A DNA stretch of 30,386 nt from CALMEE01 sp041748315 (GCA_041748315.1 JBGTDM010000354.1:1-30386); one strand, 5' to 3'. Counted from the stretch's first letter, positions 1-9,461 are shown. Numbers and translations are program-made. The notes: generated by a model not told the origin, from the sequence alone.

Positions 1-17
1 TTGTCGAGTTAGACATC

Positions 18-76
18 AGCCGGATTCCTTTCAAGCTGATAGGTTTCAGATTGTTGTACCGGGGAATCCGGCTTTT
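18..76. repeat. 11-bp perfect inverted repeat at the window edge, possible terminator
   Basis: Bases 18-28 (AGCCGGATTCC) are the exact reverse complement of 63-73, with 34 bases between them. The right arm runs into TTTTCC, so a plus-strand transcript entering from the left could end here. The loop is long for an intrinsic terminator, so an element end or an operator is also possible. The upstream gene lies outside the window. Confidence 0.4.
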
Positions 77-162
77 CCCAACTTTACTCCTTCTTGAAAA
101 CCCCGCTTTTTCCCCACCCAAATTACGCTACGGCGTTGCCCGAAGGGGCCGAAACAGATCAG

Positions 163-191
163 CCCGGGGCAGAGCGCAGCGCCGCCCCGGG
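163..191. repeat. GC-rich hairpin in a repeat-like non-coding stretch
   Basis: CCCGGGGC (163-170) pairs perfectly with GCCCCGGG (184-191) around a 13-base loop. The surrounding 1-374 contains no convincing gene: open frames on both strands have low-complexity translations with no family resemblance. The stretch looks like a dispersed intergenic repeat, but a second copy was not found in this window. Confidence 0.35.
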
Positions 192-374
192 TGGTAGTGG
201 CAATGGGTCCCCAAGCCATGAAAGGGCGACACAAAATAATTTACACGCCCCGATAGGGTCAGGGTTTCTGAAGCATTCCTTCAGGTCTCGCGGCCAACTC
301 CAACGAAAACCAGTCAGAAGGAACTAAATTGAGCTGCGTCTGGCTCTTTAGAATAGTAGTGTTATCACACGAAC

Positions 375-892
375 CTAGCTGCGAGATTCATCGTACCTCT
401 GGATCGTGAGTGTTACCAGCAAATCACCGAAAGCCGTTTTGGTCACGGCGCTGAAGGTTGCCCAAGCATCATTGCCCGTCTGCCGCCACAAACACAGCAC
501 CAGGAAATCTACGCAGCACCAGCTTTTCGCCAGTCTGGTACTTAAGAGCTTGCTCAAGACCGATTACTGCGGTGTCGTCAATCACCTCAGGGACTGCCCG
601 TCCCGGGCCGCATCGAGCAATCTGAAGAACATCCCTCACGACACGACGCAGGAGAAACGGGCCGGGCGACTATTGATTTCACTAGGTTCACCGGCAACCA
701 GCAAAAGGCCATGATCGACTCCTGATTGAAACCCGCCATGATGCTGATATCTACCGCAAGCGAGCTCAGGTTGAAACCGTCATGTCAATGATCCAACGCA
801 CGCAGGGATCATTCTGCAAAGAAAAGACATTCTGGAGCCGATGTCGTGAACTCCACTTGATGGCGCTTTCCCACACCATCATGTTTCTTTGA
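375..892 (+). pseudogene. Decayed DDE transposase (IS4/IS5-like), internally deleted and frameshifted
   Basis: Two pieces of one transposase survive in different frames. The N-terminal piece (about 406-667, frame 1) reads like the usual start of DDE_Tnp_1 transposases: KSTQHQLFASLVLKSLLKTD, followed by a degenerate copy of the 'P.fTT.qkAa.rLL' segment (IPHDTTQEKRAGRLL). The C-terminal piece (about 710-892, frame 2) reads AQVETVMSMIQR, then FWSRCRELHLMALSHTIMFL and a stop, the typical end with the Y/RxxVE-type motif. Only a few tens of bases separate them, where an intact gene would hold 200 or more codons including the DDE residues. It cannot be active. Terminal inverted repeats and target duplications were not identified. 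Family assignment is from memory of motif patterns. Confidence 0.75.
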
Positions 893-1055
893 CGATGCAG
901 TGTTTTCTACAGAACCAGAATGCCCCCTTTCGATTCTTTTCGTTTTTATTCATTGGAGACGCCTCCGACGCCGGTCGACGGGAGAAGTCACGTAAACCAC
1001 GTTGCAAATATTCTATCGAACGGTCCTTTGGTCAATGACGCGGCGCTCATTTCGG
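893..1055. other. Intergenic stretch between transposase remnant and operon end
   Basis: This holds the 3' flank of the minus-strand operon. No hairpin followed by a T-run was found on the minus strand, so the transcription end of the operon is not visible. No gene is supported here. Confidence 0.5.
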
Positions 1056-4000
1056 TCAATCCTTGGCGCGCGCCAGCCAGGTGCGGGCCATCGACTCCAG
1101 TTCAGGTTCCGGTCGGCCGTTGGTCGGACCGAAATAGTGTTGTTCCAATTCGTCGATCGAACCGCGCAGGTCTCGACGCGCCGCGTCACCCAAACGCCCA
1201 TGCTGATCGATTTGGTACAACAGTCCGAGGACGGTGAACGGGTTGATGTCCTCTGGCATTTCAAAACGTTCTTTAATCAGTTCCGGTTGGCGACTGCGGA
1301 TGGCGACGACGGCGACCAGTGCCACAGCCAACCCGCCGAGGACGAGCAGTGCCGCTGGCCACCAGGTCACCCAACCACGCCGGCTGTAGGTGTGATCGAG
1401 GCGAATCATATAGTCAGCCACCACGAGGTCGGCGTCGTCATAACGCTGCAGCTTGACCGTGGCATCCTCGATGCGAGGCGAGCAAAATTGGAACTGGTTC
1501 AACCGCTGGCCGGGTGCGGCGGCCAATTTCAACAGCCAACTGCGATCCGACACGACTTGAATCTCATCGGAGTCCGCATCGAATGCGCTGGGGATGACGC
1601 CTTGGTCCTCCTGCTGTATCACTTCCAGATCGTCGAAATTCAATTTGAGAATCTCCTCGAGTTCGGGTACCAGGCCGCGGGCGGTGGCGCGCACTTCCAG
1701 AATCAGTTTTCCCTCTTTAGCCTGCCGTTCATCGATCGTTTGCACGATTTCCAGATCTCGAAACGGGCGGGCGGCCACCTTGGCCGGCGTGGCGTCGAGT
1801 GGGATCATGGGCGACTCGATCGGGAGGACGACGAAACCGGAAGTATCGACGAAGTCGAGATGCAATTGCAGCGGCGGCAGTCGGTCGACTTGCGGCCCGC
1901 GCGCACGCAGCAACAGATAAGCATACGGTGTCTGCCGCCAGCCATCGCGCTCCGTCGGTCGGGAGCGCATGACTTTCGGGTCTTCAAAGGCGACCGAGAT
2001 CACTTCAAAATGTTCGCCCAACAGTTTGACCACCGATTCCTGGAATCGGTCCCGATAATTTTCTGTCGGCCGGCCGTAATTGTATGCGTAAGGTGACACA
2101 TTCTGGTTTTGAACGTATTTGTCGAACCCTCCTGATTCCCGTTCCATCTCCGACGTGTGCAACAGTTTGACGAATACGCCGAACGGCTGCTGATGCCCCA
2201 CCATGTCACTGCCATCGATCTCCGCCGCCAGTTTGGCTTCGCCCAGGACATCGTTGTAGTACTGGAAGGTGCGCCGTGCTTCCCACGCCCGCGGGTGGTC
2301 CCCCACGATTTCAAAGCCGGCGTTGAGATAACGGTATTTGACTTGGGGTTGAACCGTACCCATGCGGCTGAACAAGTTGTTGGCAAACCGCCCGAGGTGA
2401 AAATCGGCGGCTTCGCTCGGTAACTGGTCGATCGCTCGGGCGATCAGCGGGAATTGACGCGGGTCAGATACCTGCTCGTGCGATACTTGGCCCAAGTCGG
2501 TGGAACCCAAAGCCGCGTAAAACCAATAATCGAAGACATCCGTCGATTGACGGGTCTTGTCCAACGTATCCACGGTTGCCGCATAGCTGTCCGCCGCTTT
2601 TTGAAACTGGGTAAACGCGGCATCGCGGCGCTCGATGAACTCGGTCGTCGGCTGGATCGACTGGGTATAAACGTTTTCATCGAACAGCAGAGATGCTTCG
2701 GCCAATTGGAGCTGCCATTGATCGGGGTGCTCGCGGCGGGCGTTGGCGACGATTTGCCTTGCCACGTGATAACCCCGGATCACTTCCTGCTGAACATCAC
2801 GTTCCTGGCGTCGGGTGCGATACGCTTCCTGGACGCGGACCTGCCGCCAGACGCTAGCCAAGTTGCCGCGCATGGTGTGAGCCAAACTGGCGACAGTTTC
2901 CGGCTTCAGCGATGCAATCTCACCAAACACGGCGGTAAACGCTTCCACACGGAACACCTCGGCGCTGCTGTGGCAGGTGGTAAAGGCCTGAGCCAGCAGT
3001 GACTCGTCGACGGCACCGATCGGCAGTATCCGAATACGCGCCACCCAGCCGCTGAGTTTTTCCAGGTTCCGCTGCTGCCTCGATCGCGTCAGCGGGATTG
3101 CCTCGGCCTGTTGGTTGTATCCGTAGATGTACATGTACGGATTGAACCTCCGCTGCTCGTTGTTCGGATCGTGATTGCGCGTCCAAGTCCGCAAAAACTC
3201 GTGGACCAATTCGAGCGCAGCGTCCGGTTGGTCCGGGGCCAGTTGTTCAATATTGGGAAACGCGCTTTCCTCGTCGTTGATCTTGAGATAGAGCCGGGCG
3301 AGCAACATGGCGATCTGCGGCTGCAAATGCTCGCTGACGAGTTCGATCCAAGCTGGGCTGGGTTGAAGATCGAGCACATCCCGGATCGGGATGGGGGCGG
3401 CCTGACCGGTTTGCTGATGCCCGAACCGCGGATCGTTGGGATCAAGGTAAAAAAAGTTGCCGTAGCGGTCCCATTGCATCCGCAGCCCCCCGGATTCATC
3501 GCGCGAAAAGGTGTGCGCGAGTTCGGCTTCTCGAACCCAATACTCGGCCAACAGGGTCAGCGTTTCCTGCCAATTGCGAGCCTGTTCGGCACTGACCTGG
3601 ACCAAGGTTTCAGCCGCTTTGTTTTGCAGTGTCAACAGCGACTTGCGCTGCGTGGGATTGCTGATCGACACAATCAATTGATCGGACGCGGTGCCTCCCA
3701 GTTCCGCCAAGATGCGCACCCCGCGTTCCAAATCGCGCGAGAAACTATTCTCGAGCCATTCTTGGCCCAATTCCTGTTCGACGAGTGTCGACAATTCGAC
3801 AGCCCGCTGCACCACCGCGGACCGCTCATCGGCTGTCAACCCTTCCACGACCAGCAATGCCTGATGCACGTTCCACGATTGGCCTAACAGCGCGGGGGTC
3901 GCTTCCTGGGCGTACTTCGTGTCGAAATAGCGAGCCAACAGCCGGAGGCCAATCGGATCGTCGAGCACGTCGTTCGCAGGCCAAGCGGGCAAGAACGGGA

Positions 4001-4952
4001 ACGCCAGGTCCGGCGAATCGGCAATCAGGAACAACTGGGCGGCCGCCTTGCGTCGCGATTCATCCTCGCCCCCTAAACGCCGGGTCCCGGTTTCGAGCGT
4101 CTCGCTGATCTTGTTCAATACGTAACCCCGTGAGCGCGCTTGGCTCAGTAAATTTCCAAGCTGTTCGATCTGCTGCTTGGCCAGCGGTTCCGGTGCGGCG
4201 TCGGCCAAACCAACCACGTCATCGGGAGTCAACACGTGCTGCGGCTGCACGCTGGGGTGCGCCGAACTCGAGGTGCCCGGTCCAGGGGGCGGAGCGGCCA
4301 GTGATTTTAATAAATGGTCGTACACCTGGGTCGGTTGTTCGTCCGGTAGATCGGCCAGATATTCACCGATCCGCTCCCAGTTGCCCAATGTGACCCAGCG
4401 CGCGAATTCCGCTACCTCTTGCTGGATTTCTTCGGACATTCGTTGAGCTTCTGCGGTGGCTGCGGCCGCGGCGGCCGCGGCCTGAGCCGTCGCCTCGTCG
4501 ACCGCCTGCTCGGCCTCGCCGATCGCGTCGTCAGATTCTGGGTTCCTGTCCGGTTCGGCTTCCGCCGGTTCGCCCTCATCCAGTGCCGAATCGCTCGATT
4601 CGAGTGGAGGTGCAAGTTCGGTCGCCCACGCCGACAAAATGGTCGAAGGCCGGCGATCGAATTGCAGTTGTAGCAGCGATTGCAGTCGAAACGCTTTCGG
4701 GTCAAACGAAGCCGCCTCGGTGTCCTGAGCAATCGCACTGCTACCCGCTGCGACTCCGTCCTGAGCCATCGAATCTAGAATGATGACTTCCGCGGCAATG
4801 GACGGACGAGACAGGTTCTGCGAACCCGGGAGGATTTCGATCACCATTCGCGCCTGCGCCATGCTTGCGAATCCTAGTGTCAGCAGAATAACGGGTCCCC
4901 AGACAAAACTAAACCGCGAGGGGGTTAGGAACCAAGTGCGATTGACCAACAT
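1056..4952 (-). CDS. Giant exported, C-terminally anchored helical-repeat protein of the MoxR/VWA operon
   Basis: About 1298 residues. I chose the ATG at 4952 over the one at 4967 because GAGGAG lies 7 bases before it; the resulting N-terminus (MLVNRTWFLTPSRF...) is a good Sec signal ending near residue 34 (SMAQA). Next come an acidic, Ala-rich linker (residues ~90-170, with an eight-Ala run) and a long alpha-helical region resembling degenerate TPR-type repeats. A beta-rich segment follows near the C-terminus, then one transmembrane helix at ~1193-1219. The last ~79 residues, predicted to be cytoplasmic, are a charged helical tail. It is the last gene of the operon, 75 bp after the TPR-like gene. 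The order beta-rich region, TM, tail loosely recalls BatD, but I recognise no named domain. A role as periplasmic scaffold or partner of the VWA proteins is inference. Confidence 0.85.
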   Translation of the reverse strand: MLVNRTWFLTPSRFSFVWGPVILLTLGFASMAQARMVIEILPGSQNLSRPSIAAEVIILDSMAQDGVAAGSSAIAQDTEAASFDPKAFRLQSLLQLQFDRRPSTILSAWATELAPPLESSDSALDEGEPAEAEPDRNPESDDAIGEAEQAVDEATAQAAAAAAAATAEAQRMSEEIQQEVAEFARWVTLGNWERIGEYLADLPDEQPTQVYDHLLKSLAAPPPGPGTSSSAHPSVQPQHVLTPDDVVGLADAAPEPLAKQQIEQLGNLLSQARSRGYVLNKISETLETGTRRLGGEDESRRKAAAQLFLIADSPDLAFPFLPAWPANDVLDDPIGLRLLARYFDTKYAQEATPALLGQSWNVHQALLVVEGLTADERSAVVQRAVELSTLVEQELGQEWLENSFSRDLERGVRILAELGGTASDQLIVSISNPTQRKSLLTLQNKAAETLVQVSAEQARNWQETLTLLAEYWVREAELAHTFSRDESGGLRMQWDRYGNFFYLDPNDPRFGHQQTGQAAPIPIRDVLDLQPSPAWIELVSEHLQPQIAMLLARLYLKINDEESAFPNIEQLAPDQPDAALELVHEFLRTWTRNHDPNNEQRRFNPYMYIYGYNQQAEAIPLTRSRQQRNLEKLSGWVARIRILPIGAVDESLLAQAFTTCHSSAEVFRVEAFTAVFGEIASLKPETVASLAHTMRGNLASVWRQVRVQEAYRTRRQERDVQQEVIRGYHVARQIVANARREHPDQWQLQLAEASLLFDENVYTQSIQPTTEFIERRDAAFTQFQKAADSYAATVDTLDKTRQSTDVFDYWFYAALGSTDLGQVSHEQVSDPRQFPLIARAIDQLPSEAADFHLGRFANNLFSRMGTVQPQVKYRYLNAGFEIVGDHPRAWEARRTFQYYNDVLGEAKLAAEIDGSDMVGHQQPFGVFVKLLHTSEMERESGGFDKYVQNQNVSPYAYNYGRPTENYRDRFQESVVKLLGEHFEVISVAFEDPKVMRSRPTERDGWRQTPYAYLLLRARGPQVDRLPPLQLHLDFVDTSGFVVLPIESPMIPLDATPAKVAARPFRDLEIVQTIDERQAKEGKLILEVRATARGLVPELEEILKLNFDDLEVIQQEDQGVIPSAFDADSDEIQVVSDRSWLLKLAAAPGQRLNQFQFCSPRIEDATVKLQRYDDADLVVADYMIRLDHTYSRRGWVTWWPAALLVLGGLAVALVAVVAIRSRQPELIKERFEMPEDINPFTVLGLLYQIDQHGRLGDAARRDLRGSIDELEQHYFGPTNGRPEPELESMARTWLARAKD

Positions 4953-5027
4953 TGCGTTGCTCCTCATTGTTTCTCAGGAGTGTAGGACGATCCGAAGTAA
5001 ACAGCGAATCGAGAAAACAGCTTTGGA

Positions 5028-5735
5028 TTAGGAGCCCGCACCTTCACCTGGAGGCGCAAATCCGGCGCCTCCCCCTGGTAGATTTCTTTGATTGCCGGGC
5101 TTCGGCGAGCGACCGCGGCAGAGACCGCTATCGCAGCCACGGCATTGGCCGGGAAGCGGAAGCGCCTGCAGGTCGCTTAAATTCATGCGGGCCAGCCGGA
5201 TCGCCGCTTCCAAATCTTCCTGTCGGAGTTGCGTCGTCGCCGCACTTCCCGCCTGTTCGGCCTGCTCAGCCAGCAGTCGGTAGTTCTGTCGCGCTGCCTC
5301 GATCTCCGGTTCCCATTCGTCCCGGTCCAACCCTTCCAATCGCATCAACCAGGTAACGTAGTATTGTGATGACGCCAGTGCCAGACGCGTCTCCTGCACC
5401 AACGGCGAATCGGCGGGGAGATCGGCGAGCAGTTCCTCCAACAATCCTTCTAACGCCAGCCTCGCTTCCGGAAGCTGAGCCGCCATCATTTGTGCCTTGG
5501 CTTTCTCCAACCGCAATTCCCGCTGCAGTTCGACTTGATCTTCCGGGAGTTGTCCCAGGGCATGTTCGATCCGCTCGATCGCGTCTCCCCACCGCTGGTC
5601 TGCCACATCGTAGCGCGCCAGCGTGAGTGCCGAGCCTGCCTCATCAATTCGCTCCAGTTCCCGGCCGGGCCCCAAATGAAAAATCAGTCCGGCCAACCCG
5701 ATAAACAGCCACATCGAAATTAGTACCGCTCTCAT
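5028..5735 (-). CDS. Small membrane-anchored TPR-like protein (BatC-like position)
   Basis: 235 residues. Residues ~3-22 (LISMWLFIGLAGLIFHLG) form an N-terminal membrane anchor or uncleaved signal. Residues ~35-190 are amphipathic helices with TPR-like spacing (ALTLARYDVADQRWGDAIER, then KAKAQMMAAQLPEARLALEG). The C-terminal ~40 residues are Gly/Pro-rich with two Cys (CRGC) and probably disordered. AAGGA lies about 9 bases before the ATG. It sits between the second VWA gene (60 bp upstream) and the giant gene. TPR proteins (BatC, BatE) occur at this place in Bat operons of other bacteria, so a periplasm-facing adaptor is a reasonable inference. No catalytic motif is seen. Confidence 0.8.
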   Translation of the reverse strand: MRAVLISMWLFIGLAGLIFHLGPGRELERIDEAGSALTLARYDVADQRWGDAIERIEHALGQLPEDQVELQRELRLEKAKAQMMAAQLPEARLALEGLLEELLADLPADSPLVQETRLALASSQYYVTWLMRLEGLDRDEWEPEIEAARQNYRLLAEQAEQAGSAATTQLRQEDLEAAIRLARMNLSDLQALPLPGQCRGCDSGLCRGRSPKPGNQRNLPGGGAGFAPPGEGAGS

Positions 5736-5795
5736 CGTCCGATTCCTTTTAAGTAAAAGTCTATTCGTGGTTAACAGTCTGGTCGTGAATAAAGT

Positions 5796-6806
5796 TTAGT
5801 AATTCCACTGCGTCGTGCCGGAGGCCATTTTTACGCCCGGTCGCCACGAAGTACCAAAGAAATGTAGCGCGATCGGCAACAGCGCCAGGATAGCGGCGCC
5901 TAAGGCCAAGGCGGCCAGTGCCAGTTCGCGTCGTGTAAAATCCAGCCATGGGGCGTCGTCCGCCTGATGGGTGATCGAGTAAATGGTCGTGGTCGGAATA
6001 TGCTTGGCGTTACCATCATGGTACACCCCTTGCAAGCGGTTGGCAATTTGTCGCAAGTTGGCCACGTCCTGCCGCGACTGGTGTCCATCGATAAACCGCC
6101 CAGCGTGCGGGTCGCCGACGCCGACCACCAGCACCTGATGCACCGCTGGGGGCATTCGCGGCATGCCGCTCGGGGGGACCGTCATGCCATCGGTCATCAC
6201 CACCACGGTCGCACTGTTGGGATTCCACGGCCGGGCAATTTGCGACGCCATTTGCAAGCCAGCGAACAAGTCCGACTTACCCGGCTTAAATCCAAGGAAG
6301 ATTGGTAACTCCTCCACGATATGGCGAATGATCTCAATGTCGGTCGTCTCTTCCAATAGCGGTTTGGCGTCGGTGTAGAACGCGATCAAACTGACCCGAT
6401 ACTCGCGCATGGGGAGTCGGTTGAACAAACTGATCAACACGTCCGAGGCCCTTTTTCGCCGACTGATATTCTTCTCCGGTCCGGCGTCCTCCAAGTACAT
6501 GCTCGGCGAGACGTCCATCACCAGCAACAAATGTTTTTGTTTCGCCGGGTCAACTTCGTGCCGCGAGTGGATCTTGGGGTCCATCAGCAGCAACGTGACC
6601 AGGCCCCAGCAGGCCAAGGTACAAGCCGCAGTCCGCAACCAGGGTGCGGCGGTAACCCACGCCGACGGGCGCTCGGTCGGCCCGAACGCCAGGCGCTGCA
6701 ACCGACGGCTACGCCGCGAATGCAGCCATTCCGCACCGGCCACCATGACCAACGTCACCAATGCCGACCATTCGGCTAGCATCTCAACGGCTGTGTCCGC
6801 TACCAT
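5796..6806 (-). CDS. VWA-domain membrane protein (BatB-like)
   Basis: 336 residues from the ATG at 6806, which is preceded by GAGG at 8 bases and overlaps the stop of the upstream VWA gene by 7 bp. Longer in-frame starts lie inside that upstream gene and are rejected. The layout is an N-terminal TM (~14-29), a second TM (~58-76), a VWA domain and a C-terminal TM (~295-317), as in BatA/BatB. The metal-ion-dependent adhesion site is visible as DVSPS (98-102) and TDG (205-207). The usual Thr of the second loop appears to be Ser in GKSD (176-179). VWA domains bind metal and partner proteins; in these operons they are thought to work with the MoxR ATPase. The tight overlap predicts translational coupling. 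Confidence 0.88.
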   Translation of the reverse strand: MVADTAVEMLAEWSALVTLVMVAGAEWLHSRRSRRLQRLAFGPTERPSAWVTAAPWLRTAACTLACWGLVTLLLMDPKIHSRHEVDPAKQKHLLLVMDVSPSMYLEDAGPEKNISRRKRASDVLISLFNRLPMREYRVSLIAFYTDAKPLLEETTDIEIIRHIVEELPIFLGFKPGKSDLFAGLQMASQIARPWNPNSATVVVMTDGMTVPPSGMPRMPPAVHQVLVVGVGDPHAGRFIDGHQSRQDVANLRQIANRLQGVYHDGNAKHIPTTTIYSITHQADDAPWLDFTRRELALAALALGAAILALLPIALHFFGTSWRPGVKMASGTTQWNY

Positions 6807-7723
6807 GGCGTGTACCTCAACCCGAACGACGACAACACAATCAAGCCCAACGCGCCTAGACCGGCGATGCAAAACGGCCAAAACCAATCGTGCATGTCGG
6901 CGATGGTCCGTTCCATCTGTACCGCCTGCATCTGATCAATTCGCTGAAAGACGTTTCGCAAACCGATTTCGTCACCGGCAGAGAACGACGAGCCACCGGT
7001 AATCGTACAGATCGAGGCGACATTGGCTGGCATCTGGCCTCCGCCAATGTGGACACCATAAACCACGATATTGTGATCTCGCAACTCCCGCGCCAACACT
7101 TCGTCCTCGCCGTCGCGCAAGTCGGCGCTGGCGCCGTCGGATACGAGCAGGATCATCCGATCCCCTTCATCCCGCTCGATCAAGTGCTTCATGCATTGCC
7201 TCAGCGCCACACCGATCATCGTGCCGCCGCCGATCGACTGTTGCATGATCTCGGGTCGGATGAACGGCGCGGCGCTCTTGAACGCCGAGGGCTCCTGGGT
7301 CAAGGGAATCCAGCCCACGGCGATGTTGGCGAACAGCGTCAGCCCAAAGGCATCCGCTTCCCGGTAGTCGACGAACTGGGAAATCGCCTCCATCGCCGCA
7401 TCGTAGCGAGTCCCCTCCCCAAACTGGGCATTCATGCTTCCTGAAAGATCGAGGCAGAACTCGATGTTGGTCATCACGCGCTGCTCCTGCGGCACATCCA
7501 ATTGCCTTGGACCGGCCAACAACAAGACTGCCACGGCCAACAGCAGGGTCGGCATCGTTTGCATCACGTTGATTAACCCAGCCCAACCCCGTCCCCGCCG
7601 CTGTCGGCCATGGTCCTGAGGCAACACGATCCGCGCCTCACGTCGACGCCATATCCAAATGGCAACCGCCAACGGCAGGAATAACGCCAGCAACACCGGC
7701 CAATATCCAAACGTCATCGTCAA
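6800..7723 (-). CDS. VWA-domain membrane protein (BatA-like)
   Basis: 307 residues. The start is taken as TTG at 7723, because AAGGAG lies 8 bases before it and its TTGA overlaps the TGA of the previous gene; an ATG two codons in (7717) is the alternative. TM segments lie at ~8-24 and ~56-71, with a further one at ~282-301. The central VWA domain has a complete metal-binding site: DLSGS (92-96), GGGT (165-168) and SDG (195-197). This TM-TM-VWA-TM layout is that of aerotolerance BatA. It follows DUF58 and the two-TM gene in the same order as classic MoxR operons. The partner and the cellular target are unknown. Confidence 0.9.
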   Translation of the reverse strand: MTMTFGYWPVLLALFLPLAVAIWIWRRREARIVLPQDHGRQRRGRGWAGLINVMQTMPTLLLAVAVLLLAGPRQLDVPQEQRVMTNIEFCLDLSGSMNAQFGEGTRYDAAMEAISQFVDYREADAFGLTLFANIAVGWIPLTQEPSAFKSAAPFIRPEIMQQSIGGGTMIGVALRQCMKHLIERDEGDRMILLVSDGASADLRDGEDEVLARELRDHNIVVYGVHIGGGQMPANVASICTITGGSSFSAGDEIGLRNVFQRIDQMQAVQMERTIADMHDWFWPFCIAGLGALGLIVLSSFGLRYTPW

Positions 7724-8604
7724 CTTCGCAGCTCCTTGTCGATATCCACATCACCAGCTTCGAACCGGCGATAAGGCGCGAGCAAAGAATCCAACTTGAC
7801 GTCGGGGTCCCGATGGGGCGAGTGAATCCATTGCTCGAGTTGAACCAGCAGCGGGCCCGCCTCTTCGTGCCGCCGCAATTCGAGTACCAGATCGCCCGGC
7901 GCCAGGTCGCTGATGCCGAGTTTGCGCCGCCAGAACTCGACTAAAAACCGTTCGAGTTCGGCCAGTTGCCGGGTGCCCAACTCCCCGGCTTCGGCCGCGG
8001 CAAGTCGGGGTGCCAACAACTCCGCGAACGTCTGAGATCGATGCTCGTCATTCAAACCGGCACGTCGCCGGCGACCTACAAATATCAAAACCAATAAACC
8101 AGCAACCCATACGATGAAACCTGCAATCACCCAGGCGCGATACGATCCGAGCCAAGGCCATGACGACGCCAGCTCGTGGGGAAGCACGTGCCCCTCGGGC
8201 AACACCGTTACGATCCGAACCGGAATGGACGGCAAGTCGTCGAGCGGCTCACCGTCGATTCGTTCCAGATAGTCGCGCAAATCAAAACTCCCAGGTTCCA
8301 ATCCCATGTACTCCAAGTCGTACCGGAACGCATCCCCATGCGGCCAGGTGTTGACGACCCGCACGATGACCGGCGCCGTTCGATGGTTGGCCGGGCGGGG
8401 TCGCAACTGCGGTCCTGGCAAGATCAACTGGTCGAGCCGCCCCGTTGCGCCGACGGTGGTCTGACGTTCCATTTCGCCCCCCCGTTCGTCCTCGCCAGAT
8501 TCTCGACTCGACCAGACAAGCGGCGGAGCCAATACGACGGCGCAGGCAGCAAGCGTGACAGCCGACATCAAGAGCATCCGCAATTGGAATCCGGGTCGAT
8601 TCAT
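7720..8604 (-). CDS. Two-TM protein in the DUF4381 position of a MoxR operon
   Basis: 294 residues from the ATG at 8604, preceded by GGGAGGGG and overlapping the DUF58 stop as ATGA. The longer frame reaching 8856 runs inside DUF58 and is not credible. TM helices lie at ~9-31 and ~157-176. Between them is a ~120-residue predicted extracytoplasmic beta-rich segment; after the second TM is a basic stretch (GRRRR) and a ~110-residue helical cytoplasmic domain ending in PYRRF. In many MoxR operons a DUF4381 protein (TM, basic patch, cytoplasmic helices ending near 'PYR') sits between DUF58 and the VWA genes. Position and topology match, but the exoplasmic domain is larger. I do not recognise a family with certainty. 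Confidence 0.8.
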   Translation of the reverse strand: MNRPGFQLRMLLMSAVTLAACAVVLAPPLVWSSRESGEDERGGEMERQTTVGATGRLDQLILPGPQLRPRPANHRTAPVIVRVVNTWPHGDAFRYDLEYMGLEPGSFDLRDYLERIDGEPLDDLPSIPVRIVTVLPEGHVLPHELASSWPWLGSYRAWVIAGFIVWVAGLLVLIFVGRRRRAGLNDEHRSQTFAELLAPRLAAAEAGELGTRQLAELERFLVEFWRRKLGISDLAPGDLVLELRRHEEAGPLLVQLEQWIHSPHRDPDVKLDSLLAPYRRFEAGDVDIDKELRS

Positions 8605-9461
8605 CGGGCACCCCTCCCCAACAGCGCGCGGGATTTGAAGAAATGCCTCAATCGGTGGATGAACGGCTGGTCTGTGTGAATTTGCAAATGGTCGACTCGA
8701 CCCCGCCGCAGCTCTTGGTCGAGCATCTGCTGCTCGATTCCCAGACGCGCCCCGCGGGAAACAAAGGCTCGCCCCGATTCGGCCTCCCGGCCGCGAAAGA
8801 AGCCGGTACCCCGCAGCCCACGCTCGGCAGGGTCGGTCAACTGGATGGCGACGCAATCGTGCTGCTGTGCTAATTGTTTCAGCGGGGCAATCGCCGCCGG
8901 CTCGTGCAAATCGGAGAGGACGATCACCATCGCTCGCTCAACGAGCATCACGCCCACCTCCGCGATCCGCTTGGCCAACCGCGTCTCCTCGTCGACTCGG
9001 TATCGGCGGAGTCGATGCAGCCATTGCAAAATCCGATCGCGGGAAAGGCTGGGCGGATATCGCAGCTCACGCTGTCCGGCGCCGACCACCGCCACTGGGC
9101 TGATCCGCTCGAGGCAGGCAAACGCCAATCCACCGGCAATATGAATCGCCAAGGCGAATTTGCTCAGTCGAGTCGAACTGATCGTCATCGAAGCCGACGT
9201 GTCAATCAGCAAGTAAACCGGCAACCGCTTGGGGGATTCGTACTCCTTGACATGGTACCTCTGCGTCCGCGCGGTGACGCGCCAATCCATCGACTTGACC
9301 GGATCACCCGGTTCATATGGCCGCGACTGAGCGTACTCGATCCCGGTGCCGACATAGGGGGAACTGTCGGCACCGTAACTCAGACTGTCCGCCAGTCGCT
9401 TAACGGCGATCACAAACTGCCGAGAATCCAGCCGATCGACCGTCTCCAGCGAATAATCCAC
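8601..9461 (-). CDS. DUF58 domain protein (MoxR-associated)
   Basis: 286 residues, with a GTG start at 9461 and a GGAGGAGG ribosome binding site about 5 bases upstream. The DUF58 signature is clear: YEPGD...MDWRVTAR at ~49-65, followed by a VWA-like fold with LLIDTSASM at 84-92 and a later VIVLSD strand. No TM segment is seen, so this is the soluble cytoplasmic type. DUF58 proteins are almost always next to MoxR ATPases and are regarded as VWA-like adaptors for them. Here the gene is 127 bp after moxR and overlaps the next gene by 4 bp. Confidence 0.93.
   Translation of the reverse strand: MDYSLETVDRLDSRQFVIAVKRLADSLSYGADSSPYVGTGIEYAQSRPYEPGDPVKSMDWRVTARTQRYHVKEYESPKRLPVYLLIDTSASMTISSTRLSKFALAIHIAGGLAFACLERISPVAVVGAGQRELRYPPSLSRDRILQWLHRLRRYRVDEETRLAKRIAEVGVMLVERAMVIVLSDLHEPAAIAPLKQLAQQHDCVAIQLTDPAERGLRGTGFFRGREAESGRAFVSRGARLGIEQQMLDQELRRGRVDHLQIHTDQPFIHRLRHFFKSRALLGRGAR

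Noticed and set aside
1002..2096. 364-codon plus-strand open frame opposite the giant gene
   Set aside because: It is antisense to a gene with signal peptide, TM and operon context; its translation has no domain, and such shadows are common in GC-rich coding DNA.
4463..4482. GCGGCCGCGGCGGCCGC repeat
   Set aside because: It lies inside the giant gene and simply encodes its alanine run; no separate element is needed to explain it.
8605..8856. N-terminal extension of the two-TM protein into the DUF58 gene
   Set aside because: The added residues are Arg/Pro/Ala-rich and overlap DUF58 in another frame, while the ATG at 8604 has a strong ribosome binding site and a TM right after it.
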